NCBI RefSeq assembly: GCF_037975245.1
Contig: NC_092566.1
Span: forward strand, 3,040,001-3,104,000
Source of the DNA: Apostichopus japonicus
Lineage: Eukaryota; Echinodermata; Holothuroidea; Aspidochirotida; Stichopodidae
Length of the DNA stretch: 64,000 nt
Direction: 5' to 3'
The notes beneath the pieces are model-generated. The model was not told where the DNA came from. It searched no databases and worked only from the letters and a program-made list of their open reading frames with translations. The number at the start of each line of letters is the position of its first letter. Within the stretch, counting starts at the first letter, position 1. Made by a program: the position numbers and the translations under genes. Shown here piece by piece: positions 11,674 to 29,400 of this stretch.

Positions 11674-11797
11674 CCATGCTAGCATTTCGTCAACCCCCAA
11701 CCTTAGATCTCTACTCACTTCCTCCAGACTCTCTTACTCAGTTTCCACCTCCGCAGGCAATTTCCGTTGCGGTAAACCTAAATGTCAATATGCCCCA
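11674..11797 (+). pseudogene. Third Penelope-like fragment (linker with Cys motif)
   Basis: One + frame reads NLRSLLTSSRLSYSV followed by GNFRCGKPKCQYAPR and a stop. The NLR-x-L-L start and the CGKPKC cysteine motif are typical of the linker between reverse transcriptase and GIY-YIG domains in Penelope-like elements. Upstream, in another frame, PPMLAFRQPPT also fits this linker. The endonuclease that should follow is missing; a palindrome at 11885 lies downstream instead. Confidence 0.65.
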
Positions 11798-11884
11798 AGG
11801 TAAAGCTTGGTCACGAAAACCAAACGACTTTACTAATCCACTCTCAACCCCAGTCCCCTTACATCGAGGCTGTATAACGGGGAT

Positions 11885-11924
11885 GTTAAACCAGGGAGTT
11901 GTTATAACAACTCCCTGGTTTAAC
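11885..11924. repeat. Perfect 40 bp palindrome
   Basis: All 40 bases are self-complementary with no spacer; the centre is GTTATAAC between 11904 and 11905 and the outer bases are GTTAAACC/GGTTTAAC. The symmetry breaks at once outside. It is non-coding and can form a 20 bp hairpin or cruciform. Confidence 0.95.
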
Positions 11925-12184
11925 TTCGACCATGACGTTATTGATAAATATATATATTTCAAACAATGTTACATGTATATTGAGACTTTAAACCGCATTT
12001 AATATTTCACTGTATACGGTATACAAAACAAAAAAAAAGTTCCTATATCACCGTGCACATAAACTACAGACACAAGTTCACAAAGGTAGTAACAAAATCT
12101 GGCCAGTCGACCCCACCGACCTCGTCGACCCCGCCGGGCCCCCTTTCTTGGGGTCTTAACTTTTCCTTAATCATATCATAAACA

Positions 12185-12450
12185 TTTTAATATTGCCTTT
12201 TAATACGTGTATATATTCGAATTAATCCTCATATATCTTCGAATATTAATCATAGGCTATATGTATTCGAATTAATACGTGTTTATATTCGAATTAATAC
12301 GCGTATATATTTACGCCATATGATTGGCAAATACCATATACGCGTATATACCGTATTCGAATTAATCCTCATATGTATTCGAATTAACCCTCATATGTAC
12401 TCGAATTAATACGTGTTTATATTCAAATTAATAAGCGGATATATTATGCA
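12185..12450. repeat. Degenerate AT-rich tandem repeat
   Basis: Repeated ATTCGAATTAAT cores are followed alternately by ACGTGTTTAT or CCTCATATGT, giving a period of roughly 22-26 bp with about ten degenerate copies. TTCGAA and CATATG make each unit locally palindromic. Confidence 0.75.
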
Positions 12451-12672
12451 GTGTTTTTCCCGCGTGCTTACCATGTGCGTTGAGCGTAGAGTTTCTATCA
12501 TATATAAGTTATAGGCGATGTTTGGCTGATCCTGTCCCCTTCAAACACATACAGTGGCAATTAATCTCACAAAAAGCTATACAAAATTAGATGCATCTAT
12601 TCAGATAAATGAATGGCCTACTTAATTGCTTGACTACAGACGCGTCTTTTCGAATACAGTAATCTCTTTTAA

Positions 12673-13268
12673 AAGGAAGAATTTCACAGGTTTTATTTTC
12701 TCTTCTCACTGACAGATGAGAATTTCAGCATTAATTACAAAAAAATTAATGCACAAGAAAGAAAATCAGACAGATATGGACCATTGATCGGTGACTTGAG
12801 TGATATTGGCTGGGAAGTGGATTTCATAACGGTGGAGATTGGAGTAAGGGGGATAATAGCTCCCGGTACAGTAAAACTTATGTGCAATAGTCTGGGAAAA
12901 TCGAAAAAATCTATAATAAAGAAATACCTTGCCAAATGTACTAAACTAGCCCTCATGTGCAGCTATACAATATACAATCTTCGGGATGATGCTGACATTT
13001 GCCTCACACATATTGTACATATATAGAGTATATTTTTTTCAGCAGTTTTTTTTTTTTTACTATTTGATCGCATTTAGTTTTGTACTTGTCGTTCTCTTAA
13101 GTTCTTGGTTGCTTGGTATTGTCTCTGTCGTTTTAATCCCTTTATCCTTTTATTATCCTTAGTGTGGTTTTCTGCTAGCTGCGGTCGTTGAGACCTGTCA
13201 TGCTTTTTATAGTCAATTTTATCTGTATTTTGTACATTGAGAATTGATAGAAATAAAATAAAACCATA
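12673..13268 (+). pseudogene. 5'-truncated non-LTR retrotransposon tail
   Basis: The frame is open from 12673 to the stop at 13024-13026. It contains RYGPLIGDLSDIGWEVDF, then TVEIGVRG, then a basic and hydrophobic segment with KLALMCSYTIYNLR. This arrangement (Y-x-x-L, GW, hydrophobic-E-x-G-x-RG, then a short helix-rich tail) resembles the C-terminal region of reverse-transcriptase polyproteins, possibly those with a restriction-like endonuclease. A ~230 bp 3' untranslated segment ends in AAATAAAATAAAA at 13250-13263, a typical LINE-like simple tail. No reverse transcriptase is left. The family assignment rests on pattern memory and is moderate. Confidence 0.45.
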
Positions 13269-14333
13269 TCCACGAAATAACAGACATATAGTTCATAAGG
13301 TTTCATACTCCATATATAGTCTATAGTAATCCACCCGAGTGTTCTTCTATTTCACCAAAGGTTCAAAAATGCATCAGAGAACATCTTTTTTGATATGTTA
13401 TCAAACAAGATCTGTTTATTTATTCATTTATATTTTTTGTGGCATATATGTCAGAGTACACAAATGGTTGTACATGTGGTGCAAACATTTTGATCAATTG
13501 AGGTTATTTTATTATGACCACTCAATATAGTATACGAAAATGAACAATCAATGATTAATGTTTCGTACTTATGAACTAAAAAGGTCACATCACTCAGCCG
13601 GGAGTTGCAAGCCACACCAACTTCTTGGTAACAGCGACTAACTCCATACATGGCTGATTTTCCTCAGTAACTATGAGCAAGCGTACGGGTATGACGTCAT
13701 ATTGATGCGTTATGACGTTGCACTTTTACTCCTGAATCATTGTCAAATCACTGCGGTGCCCAGGATCATTTCATCGTCATACCATCGGAGTCACCTAACC
13801 TAACAAGAAAACCAAACCACCCTACAAAGGTTTCCAAGAAACTTCCGTATGTATACAAGCATTGGTCGACAATACCAACTTGCCTTGGCCGTTCTAATCT
13901 GGGACACAAAAGGACCTTGGACAGACCTACGTCACACCCCGAGTGGATAATAGGATGGATTACATAATCATGACAGAGGTTGTGCCTTTGTTTGAAGAAA
14001 TATATTGACCGGAGTGTCCGGGATGACGATAGCGATAACAAAAGGTTGGGAACGACTGTAAATGAAAGGATATCCTTATATGGTCAGGGGAGGGTAACAA
14101 GATCTTTTGCTTTATCGAAAAACGTCAGGAAATGCTTCATTGTTCTATAGAAAGCAATCAACTCATGTCGATGTACATTCTGATAAAAAGGAGTGGCTCT
14201 CAGTTCTGGCTTCAAATCAAGATTGGAGTCCATTCAATACAGACAAGCAGCAGAAGAAGAAGAAGACAACTCATCCAAAAATCAAGATAGATAGAACTTT
14301 TTTTTAAAGAAGAACTTTGTGAAAATTTTCAGC
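13269..14333. other. Upstream region of the metalloproteinase gene, no gene seen
   Basis: No coding exon recognised. The stretch should include the promoter and 5' untranslated region of the metalloproteinase gene. I see no convincing TATA box close to the start codon; an AAG-rich segment lies near 14248-14266. Confidence 0.4.
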
Positions 14334-21041
<6,708 letters not shown>

Positions 21042-21357
21042 AGTTATTAAAATTTTATTTTGTCAACTTTTTTTTTATACAAATCTTCTGTGCTGGTCAC
21101 AATGATGTTGCTATTCCTTGCTCCAGTTCAAACATGATTACAAGTATATAACAATTGAAATTTTCATATTGTTATCTTCATCGATGTTTCAGGTATTAAG
21201 TATCCTTGTCCATGTATTTTTAAAAGAAACTTTAATTTAAACACACAATTTTTGCCTACGTCATAATTCTGTCATACCAATGAACTAAATTTTGCTTCAC
21301 TGATTAACAGAACCTTTAATTAACTTTCTGGTATTAGTAACATTCAGTAGTAATAAA
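21042..21357 (+). promoter_or_regulatory. Metalloproteinase 3' untranslated region with candidate poly(A) signals
   Basis: ATTAAA lies at 21046-21051, very close to the stop codon. A canonical AATAAA lies at 21352-21357. Either could direct polyadenylation; the distal one would give a ~330 nt 3' untranslated region. The boundary is inferred. Confidence 0.35.
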
Positions 21358-22617
21358 TATATATTTTTATTTTGAAACCAAAAATTTAAAACAACCAAGA
21401 GAATTTCTTTCTTGTAAATAGTACTATTCGAATCCATTTTACGGATTTGAAGAATGTTTTTAATTTCGCTGTTCTTTCATAACAGCTAATTATTTTACAT
21501 ATTTTTTGTTGTTGTATATATTGTATTATATTTCATCCCGGAGAGAGATGGGGTGGGGTTGGGGAGGGAGAAATTTTAAACAGGTCACATGATCTTTTAA
21601 TCAATGGACAATAACTGGCTAACTTTATTTCATGTCACCATGGAAACTTTTGTACACGTAACTTTTCACTAGATTGCGAAAAAATACTCAATAATGTCAA
21701 GTGAGTGTTCGAAAATTTGTGACAATTTTATCCATAATTTTAACCGTTTTGTTTCAATATATAGTTCATGTAAAGAAGAAGAATTACTCATTCATCTGTA
21801 CATGGTTAATTTCTTGAGTTTCCTCAACCGAATTATTGTTGCTTATCTTATAATTGTTTCTGTTTCTTTATGGAAAGTAAGGAAATTTTCCTTACATACA
21901 AACATTTATACGTAAGTTACTTTAATAAATATATTTCACCCATAACATGTAAGTCTACCAACATTTACCAAATGTTATGTAGTTTGATAAATGACATGTT
22001 TAATTAAAAAGCTGTTAAAAGGTGTGGATTCGAATATAACAATTCCAAAATGGCCACGAAATACATGTTGCTTCTTTGTTATTATTATTTTATAAGTAAT
22101 GTCAGTATACTTTTGCCTTGTAATGTTAGAATGGTGAAGTCGCACATACTTGTTCGAGCTGTGGGGTAAAATGGGTAAATTGAACCAAAATGATAAGGAC
22201 TTCTTAACTACACAACTGGGTGGAGGGAGGGTGGTGTATAACGATGAATGCATAAAGACATACAAGACAAGCTATTGCCCAATACTTGGCAAATCACCCT
22301 CCCGGGAAAAGCTACGGTTACCCATAAAAGACTACCCTACGGCCTCCGTGATCAGTCGTTCTCTAAAAGGGGGTAGACCCCAAAACCCATTCATCCACCG
22401 AGGTCTCTTAAACGTGTACCCCCCCCCCCCTTTGCCAGAGGCTAGGCTGTATCCCATTTTCTTTCGCAATATTGAGACTATAATGTATTCGGTTCAGATG
22501 TAAGATTCTTCATGGCTTCGGTGAAGGCTTTGGGTGTTAATGATATAGGTGTGCAAAGATTGTTGTGCATGCATTCGCAGACCACTGATTGGCGTCGCAT
22601 AGTATATAACAACCTCC
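21358..22617. other. AT-rich intergenic DNA, no gene seen
   Basis: Short frames on both strands have no recognisable domains. A poly-C run lies near 22418-22430. Confidence 0.4.
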
Positions 22618-22910
22618 CAGGCGAGTAGCCAAGGGGGGAAGGGGGACCGCCCCCCCCCCTTGAGCGTATTTTGTTTTTTATTATATCGCTAGTAATTTCA
22701 AAATAGAAAATGCTTAGATGCAACTTACAAGGCCTGGGAAGTGCCATATCCAGCGATCTGGGAGGCATTTTCGGCAAAAAAAATTCTTGTGCGTTTCGCG
22801 CCGAATTATGGTGGCGCTACGCTTAGATAGTTTGCAGAGCCATTTATACAGCTCTGATAGTTTGCCTTCAGGTTCACCCCTCCATTGGCAAATTCCTGGC
22901 TACGCGCCTG
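22618..22910 (-). mobile_element. 293 bp hAT-like non-autonomous element
   Basis: The ends are inverted repeats: left CAGGCGAGTAGCCAAGG and, from the right end on the minus strand, CAGGCGCGTAGCCAGG. Flanking 8-mers CAACCTCC (22610-22617) and GAACCTCC (22911-22918) match at 7 of 8, fitting a hAT 8 bp target duplication. On the minus strand it carries ACTATCTAAGCGTAGCGCC, a GGCGCG segment and CCCAGATCGCTGGATATGGC in the same order as the element at 8227. The two are therefore members of one non-coding family. Confidence 0.7.
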
Positions 22911-23588
22911 GAACCTCCTACCACCAACAGCATCCCCGGGGCAGGATTTAGAGTAAGAGGGTAGTAAGGGTGGAAGAGACAGAACATTATACCACCAGTC
23001 ATGGTCAGAATAAAAGAAATTTTAACAACATGCAGATAAAGAACTTAAATAGGATACAAATCAAAAATTCTTTTATTTTCTATCTCTATGTGATTTATGT
23101 ATAGCCTGAAAAGGTTGGATGATGACAAAAAATCATTTCAAAATAAATTTGGACCCATATATATTGGTCAAAAAGTTAACTTGTTTACGTAGGTTGGATG
23201 TATTTTGCGAAAACAAACAAATATCCAAGAATGTAAAACGAAACGTTTTCATTTGATATAGTATAGTCAATTTCCTTATCAACATGGAAAGTTCAGTTTT
23301 TATTTCACATCTCATTTCCGAAAGTCTTGACAAACAATGATAAAATATATTTAAGGAAGGATGTGCATTGGCTCCTTTACTAAAAATTCGTTTATTTTGA
23401 AAGGATCGAGACGTCACTATGATACTTGAATACCTCTCTATAAATGGGACAAACATAGAAGAAAAAATGAATGATATTCTCCGAAACAGGCTTATCGTCA
23501 GCGAGACAAACTCCATATAAGTACCCAAAAAAACCTAAACGTTTTAAGTAAATTTTTTTGGGGTAAACATTACAAATTATTTTTCGAT
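22911..23588. other. No supported gene
   Basis: A minus-strand frame of 131 codons (23133-23528) and fragments on the + strand are open, but none matches a family I recognise. The + strand has several interrupted frames that could be old coding debris. Confidence 0.35.
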
Positions 23589-23864
23589 ACGGAGAACTTA
23601 CTACTTTTTCTTACCCTCCTTGGTGGTTTCATCTGCAGTGTCATTACGGCTCCCGTCATTGACAATCCGTAGCAAAATTTTAAGCACATATTCAGAGAAT
23701 GTGTGGGTGAACATTTCTCTCCTTTCAACCTCACCCGGGAGGATGCTCCCAGTACCACTACATGGCAGTTCGACTTCAACAACCCCGCCGGGCGGGGGTG
23801 GGTGGAGGTGAGGGGCTTAACATCAGTGCTCCCTTTGAAAAAGCTGGAACCGCCTCTGGCATAA
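23589..23864 (+). pseudogene. Possible relic of a duplicated metalloproteinase first exon
   Basis: The frame reads ENLLLFLTLLGGFICSVIT then APVIDNP, closely resembling the metalloproteinase N-terminus (LLVLTLFCGL...AAVIDNP); 16 bases, GTCATTGACAATCCGT, are identical to its exon 1. The expected start codon is ACG (23589-23591) and a TAG at 23670-23672 follows DNP. After that stop the same frame stays open to 23864 and contains EHFSPFNLTREDAP, which I do not recognise. Interpretation: a decayed tandem duplicate of the exon 2.5 kb downstream of the intact gene. The similarity is short, so coincidence of signal-peptide composition is possible. Confidence 0.45.
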
Positions 23865-24462
23865 GCTAGGAGGTGAAATTCTATTCATTTTGTGGCTATA
23901 GATCTTGAGATGATTTCGTAATTTATTAATTTTATCTTACAAAATTGAGATATATATATAAAAAGAGGTTTCAGTATTTTATTATTTAGATATTTAAAAT
24001 ATTACGATATCCAAACATAAAATCTTAACATCCTAAATGCCTGAACATTATCATATGATACTCACTTTCAGATATTCGAGAAATCTGATATGTAAATATC
24101 TGACAATAATGTAGCTTATAAGCTTTCCAGTGATCTTTAAAAAATTATTAAAATATAATGAGATCGGATCTTAATATTTAAGTGCTGCACCTTACTGTTA
24201 AGATATTGACATATAGAACCACAAGATCCGAATATCTAAATATTTAACCTTTCCCGATATTGTTTAATAGATTAAACAACTGAACGTTAGAAAGAAATGG
24301 GATATTTATCTCAAAAACTCGAAGTCACCCTACAACCCCCCCCCCCCCCCCAGTTATTTGAGATAAGAGATATATACAATATTATGAGAAACTATTCACT
24401 GTCTAAGTAAAAAATAACATTACGCAAACACTGCCCTCTCCAACTCTTCTGGATACTATATA
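23865..24462. other. AT-rich DNA, no gene seen
   Basis: Low-complexity AT-rich sequence with many ATATCT/AGATAT-like words and one long poly-C run near 24339-24352. Confidence 0.4.
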
Positions 24463-25420
24463 TCAATTTAAACCCCAATATAGGGTAAAAGGGAAACGCT
24501 TAACATGGAATTTACGCTTGAAACACTCAAACGGAAGAGGTCTCCCGTCATTATCGAAAAGGTCCCCAACATAATAAACATTCTTCATAAGTAAATTCTT
24601 ATACAAAATGATATCATTGTTAATACGTTTGTGGGAAATATTCCAAATAATTTGATTTCCAAAGTTAATATTCTGGTTCATAAAAGAATTTCACACCACC
24701 ACGCACTAACGATTTGGTAAATGAAAGAATTTGAAATATTGGTGACGTCAAGCTTTCAGCAATTAGAGTAAAAAATAAGTACGATCTATTGAAAATGTTG
24801 AAAAACATTTTTCAAAACCCATATAAATCTTTGTTGTAGCGTTTAATCCAAGTGCATATATTAAGACTGTTTATAAATCACTTTATCTGCATTTCCAGCC
24901 CAAATAAAATAAAAACTTATACCTTCTATGCTCCTCACTCAGGTGGGAGGGTGGGTTAGGAAGAGAAAAACAAGCTGCGACAATGCAAAAAGTTTGACAA
25001 TAACATTACAGCCGATCGGAGTCAGATCTCTATACATGCCCAAACACATTAGCACTTTTTTAGACGAGAAAGCTTAGGAACATAATTCAAAAGGAAGAGC
25101 TTATTTCCATTTCCAGTAAATATTTCTATGCCTAATAACTTCACAGCCCAAGAGTGAATCTGATATTAAACTCTTGACTAAAAACCGGACAATGAGAGGC
25201 AAACGGACCTAGCGGAAAAAAGATTCGATTTGGTTAAGTTTATTATCAGTCATGAGGCTAGTCTCAGTTGATTAAGAATGTCAAATGCCTCCTTTAAAGA
25301 GGTTCTTCTATTATCGAGAAAAGGGGTTGTGTCATCAGCGTATTGCATGATCCTGACTTCCTTATTTATTGGTGTTGATCCCTCTTATCAATTAAACTTT
25401 TGCAGTATATTCTTATATTG
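24463..25420 (-). pseudogene. L1/Tx1-like LINE ORF2 remnant
   Basis: Read on the minus strand, 25345-25331 encodes QYADD, the reverse-transcriptase catalytic motif, within RIMQYADDTTPF. Further along, in changing frames, come VKLLGIEIF, LLNYVPKLSRL, FALSQLVFLFL, then FIWAGNADKV near 24900-24870, and finally the open frame 24681-24463 with NVYYVGDLFDNDGRPLPFE. This order matches the RT palm, thumb and C-terminal region of L1-type ORF2. Multiple frameshifts and stops show it is dead. Endonuclease and N-terminal RT parts are not seen. Confidence 0.8.
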
Positions 25421-26564
25421 GCTAGGCCACTTAACCCGGGTGTTATGTTATTTTATATTACAATGCTCTTTACTCCTATAAGAACAAATTGAAACGACAA
25501 ATTATAACAAAAGCAAAACAAGGTTAATCAGATTGTTATTATTTTATTGTTACTTTGATGGGTAAAACTATATTTCTATGGACCACGTTTACATGCACAA
25601 TACGGCATTATTATATTGGGACATTATGGTGTTGTGTTTAATCTTATTTATGGTTGTTTAGGTGACTTTCAGTTACAAGAATAAACAGGACTAGGAAAGC
25701 CCACCCCCCATCTCCCCTATCTTTCTTTTCCTCCGAATTCGAATATATTCGGTCACAGATGTGATAGCAATCACTTTCCTTTTTGAGGGATACTATGCAG
25801 ATTTTGTTTTTATCAAATAAGTCCTTTCGTTCTATAAATATTTTCTTATAACTGCAGGAGTAACCATGCGGTACGCAATTTTTTCAAAGAAGGCATCTAC
25901 AGTTTGTTTACCCTCATTTATCCGATGCAAATTTGATTAAATGATGAAGTAATACGTATAAGGTTTGATTTGGTGAAGTCCAACTTGGACTGTGATTGCT
26001 TAAATGTAGACACTTATTTCTTCAACAAAACAAACCGTTTCCATTCATTTTGAATACACGCCCTCGTATTTGAAACTTTTGTTTTCTGGTTAACATCTTT
26101 CACACGCAAAATAACATCATCGACGTATGATAAGCCATGGATGACTTTCGATAGACTGTAAGCTTTACTATTATTGGTCTAAAATCTAACTATTTGGGTG
26201 AATAGTCAAGCTTATACCACATTGACCAATGACAAAGTAGTAAGCAAGCTGTTGTAAACGACTGTCATTCAAGTCTATTTGGTATGGTCACTACACTTCC
26301 AGCGTTGTTCGTAGTTGTGTAGACCATACACATACGTAAATGGGGAAAGTTAATATTGACTTTGAAGCTTTAGTGCAGTTTTGTGGTCTTCTTTACGTAC
26401 GCGCTACTCACTGTATGTAGTGAGCCTAGCGTTATAATAAACTGACAAGGCAACGGACTTCGCCCTGGTATCAAATCCTAACAACCGATCTGAATAGGTG
26501 CACTAGTACCAGCGCCAGTGACAAACAACTGGCCGCAGTTTCTCTGAAATATTGTATCTTCAAA
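25421..26564. other. Intergenic DNA and presumed STOX promoter/5' UTR
   Basis: No gene recognised in 25421-26300. The last ~250 bp before the STOX start codon are less AT-rich and contain CpG and an inverted pair CTCACT/AGTGAG near 26408-26425. A TATAATAA-like word at about 26434 could be a core promoter element, unproven. Confidence 0.35.
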
Positions 26565-26910
26565 ATGGAAAAATTAAAAAGTCCAGTGATAGCGCCTGAA
26601 AGCGTGGCCGTTGTATTTGTACCAACTGGTTCTAATTCTAAAGATACAGAGAAAGGGGACTCAACATCTCAATCGCCTGGGCGGAAGATTCGAACAGGAA
26701 AAGATCTCTTCAAAGAGCTAGTAAGAGAAAACAAACATAGCGTTTGGAATAAAACTCTCTCTGAATCTGTACGTGGAATATCATTCGTTGGATACCTTGA
26801 ACCGTGGACAATATTAGTGAAAGGGAGTGAAAAATACTTGGAAACTCTGCGAGATGCCTATTCCAGACGAATTTTGAAACCGCCGAGAAACTTTGCAATT
26901 GTTCAATTCG
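26565..26910 (+). CDS. Storkhead-box protein, exon 1 (N-terminal region)
   Basis: The ATG at 26565 is in strong context (AAAATGG). The 115 codons plus one base encode the conserved N-terminal region of STOX1-type proteins. VIAPESVAVVF resembles the start of vertebrate STOX1. A stretch with FKELVRENKHSVWNKTL, SFVGYL and LETLRDAYSRRILKPPRNF follows, in which the W-N-x-x-L and L-R-D-A-x-x-R-R-x-L-x-PP-R-x-F pattern matches vertebrate STOX1. The exon ends at TTCG|GTAAGA (26910/26911). Joining its last base to exon 2 makes FGDV, equivalent to the VGDV junction in vertebrates, so the pairing with 60493 is well supported. Without splicing the frame runs to 27011 with no conserved sequence. Confidence 0.88.
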
Positions 26911-29288
26911 GTAAGATGATACAAATGTTACGATTAGGCTTCAAACTTATGAGTGCAAGGGCAAAATACATTAACCCATGCCTGTCAGTATCAGCTAGGC
27001 CTAAGGCCTAATATTACAAATGTTAGGAAAGGCATATCCCAGTCGCATTGCCAGACATTTGGATGTGGGAGCGGGGATGTGGCCCAGAAAAATGAGAACA
27101 AAAGATAATGTGGGTATTAATGCAAGCTGGCCCCAGAGGTGAAAGCACAAAGCGTTGTCACCAAAGGGTCCAGTGGCCTGCAATAGTTATACTATAGGGC
27201 CCGGGTGGAGGTCAAAGAAGCAAAGCCCAGGGAAGCTTTGCAGTTTGCAATCATTTCCACAATATACATTATAGCTTCAAACAGCAGAATTTTGGATGCA
27301 TATAATTTATTTATAGTCAGTAGAATTCAAAGACTTGTGTTTCTTCCCTGTTTTTTGTTGACATTTTAAATATCATTTCCACCAAACCAATTTTGGGTAA
27401 GTTTCCTCTTCCTCCTCCAGCCTTCCCCCTTAGTGATACCTCTGCCTCTGGCATAGCCTACTGCTTAATAAGTTTTGTTCATAATCCATCCATAAATGTT
27501 TGAATTTTTTCTACAAGACCTGATGCATGTGTTCGTCTTGTGAACTGCTCTCTAAATTCTGAGCATAGTTCAGTCAGTGTGGCTAGCAAGCATAAAATTT
27601 GACAAAGTCTTTGCATATCACCATGAATGAGGTTAGAATTAAATGATTTATTTACTGAACTCCAAAGAGAGTAAAGCAAACGAATATAACACTGTAGGAG
27701 CATGTCTTTGACTATTATAACGATTGTATGAATAATGATTTCATTCATTTGAAGTACATACCACCCCCCCCCCCCCCACACGCACATCTGCAGTTTATTA
27801 AGTCCAGATCAGAGTTGATTGCTTCTAATAGGATATGTATTTCCAAAATAAGACAAGCAGAAGAGTTGGTGAAATTCCATCATGAAAAACTAAATGAATG
27901 GAAATTTATTTTTAAAAGTAGCTTCCTCCCCACTCTCCTTCTCCCCCTCCACCACAGAAATATAGTAGTAGAAAACTGCTTTTAGAAACTTTGAAAGAAG
28001 TTTTACTAATTTGAAGTTCACATTCTGTCATTTCATTTAAGTGGATTCTCTTCCCTTGAGGCCACAAACTTGTATATGTACATCTCATAAATGACAGATT
28101 AGAGTACCTTATTCTGTACTAGCTATGTGTACAGTACTGTATATAATGTACAGTGATCTCTCTCTTTGTCAATTTCACTTCAGGCAGCTGCATCTATTAA
28201 GAATCAATTATATAGTAACCTAGTATTGTGTAAGCCTATTAGGCTTGTGTAGTACGTGAGTAAGTCCTTCCCCTTCACTACAGAACATGTGCACAGATAT
28301 TTACAATATACAGCTTAGGCCTCCAATGAATTAACCCTAACTCTTATCACCTGGAGCTTAATTGATGTTCTCGGTGAATTAGTTGATCTCTTTGAATCCC
28401 TGTGAATGGCAGTTCTGGAGTAGGCCTAATTGCAAGCTTCTTGAATGGGAAAAAAAATATGTGAACATTTATCACTGAGTGCTTGTAGAGCTAGACATAA
28501 AGTATAAAACTAGAGGAGAAAAACATGATTACAAGGATCATAAAAATGTATTTGTTTGGAATTGAACTATGTATTTATTAAACTTTTAATTTTCAAGAAA
28601 ATAAAAGGGGAAACTACTAGAAATTATCAAAAAAATTATGTAATCAGTTTTTTGTTGTTCACACCTGTTACCAAAGGAGGTAGTTTATGCTACTACATTT
28701 AAATACTGAAGTACAACCAGAGTAACACCTTACTGTAAATAGTGAATAATAAGCAGTGTCATAGCAACCTCATGACCATAAATTCTTTTACAGAAATAGT
28801 TAGGTATTTAGTGTTATCTCTTATCTGCTTATAAGTGTATACAAGTAACCCAGCAATTCCTATAAAATGTGTAGGCATTGCCTTATTAATGATATTATAT
28901 AGGACAGCCTACAAAATTTGGGCAATGCATTTACAAAGTATCAACAGTTTCAATAAGCAGCACGGCAATGTACCCTGGTTACCAATTATTGGCCTGTCCA
29001 AACACTCCATTTTGTAACCACTTTTCACTGACTGCAACCTGGGCCCTTCCACATCAAGGTATAATATATCAAGTTTTTGCATAGGAAAATGCTATGCAAC
29101 AGTGGTCAAATTGGTATGCAAGTCCTTGCAAAGATAGCAGGTATTAACACAGGAACCAAAGTATCTTATAAGACACACAATTCAAAGAATTAAAAACTGC
29201 TTCCTAAAAATTGTGAACACTAATTTATTCCCTGTACAACCCTACTCCTTTTATCAGTCAAGAGGGCCTAGAATACCCTTGGTTTTAC

Positions 29289-29400
29289 TTTGCTCCTCGC
29301 TTACCTGTCTCCTCACAACCTTAGCACCTCATTCTACAGTGTCTAGTATGCCCTGGTTGTGGAGAGACAGGTAAGCTCGTCACTCGTAAATATCTAAACC
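29289..29400. mobile_element. Dispersed intronic repeat, copy with both inverted ends
   Basis: The left arm (29289-29320) contains CTTACCTGTCTCCTCACAAC; the right arm (29354-29385) contains its near reverse complement, GGTTGTGGAGAGACAGGTAA. The middle reads TTAGCACCTCATTCTACAGT and GTCTAGTATGCCC. Sequence beyond the right arm, GTCACTCGTAAATATCTAAA, recurs at the copy near 58650. No coding. The two-ended structure suggests a miniature inverted-repeat transposon. Confidence 0.65.

Noticed and set aside
11658-12002. 114-codon + frame starting MLKVPPMLAF
   Set aside because: Only the first ~11 residues fit a Penelope-like linker; the match continues in a different frame, so this is not an intact protein.
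23133-23528. 131-codon minus-strand frame
   Set aside because: No recognisable family; AT-rich composition readily gives such frames.
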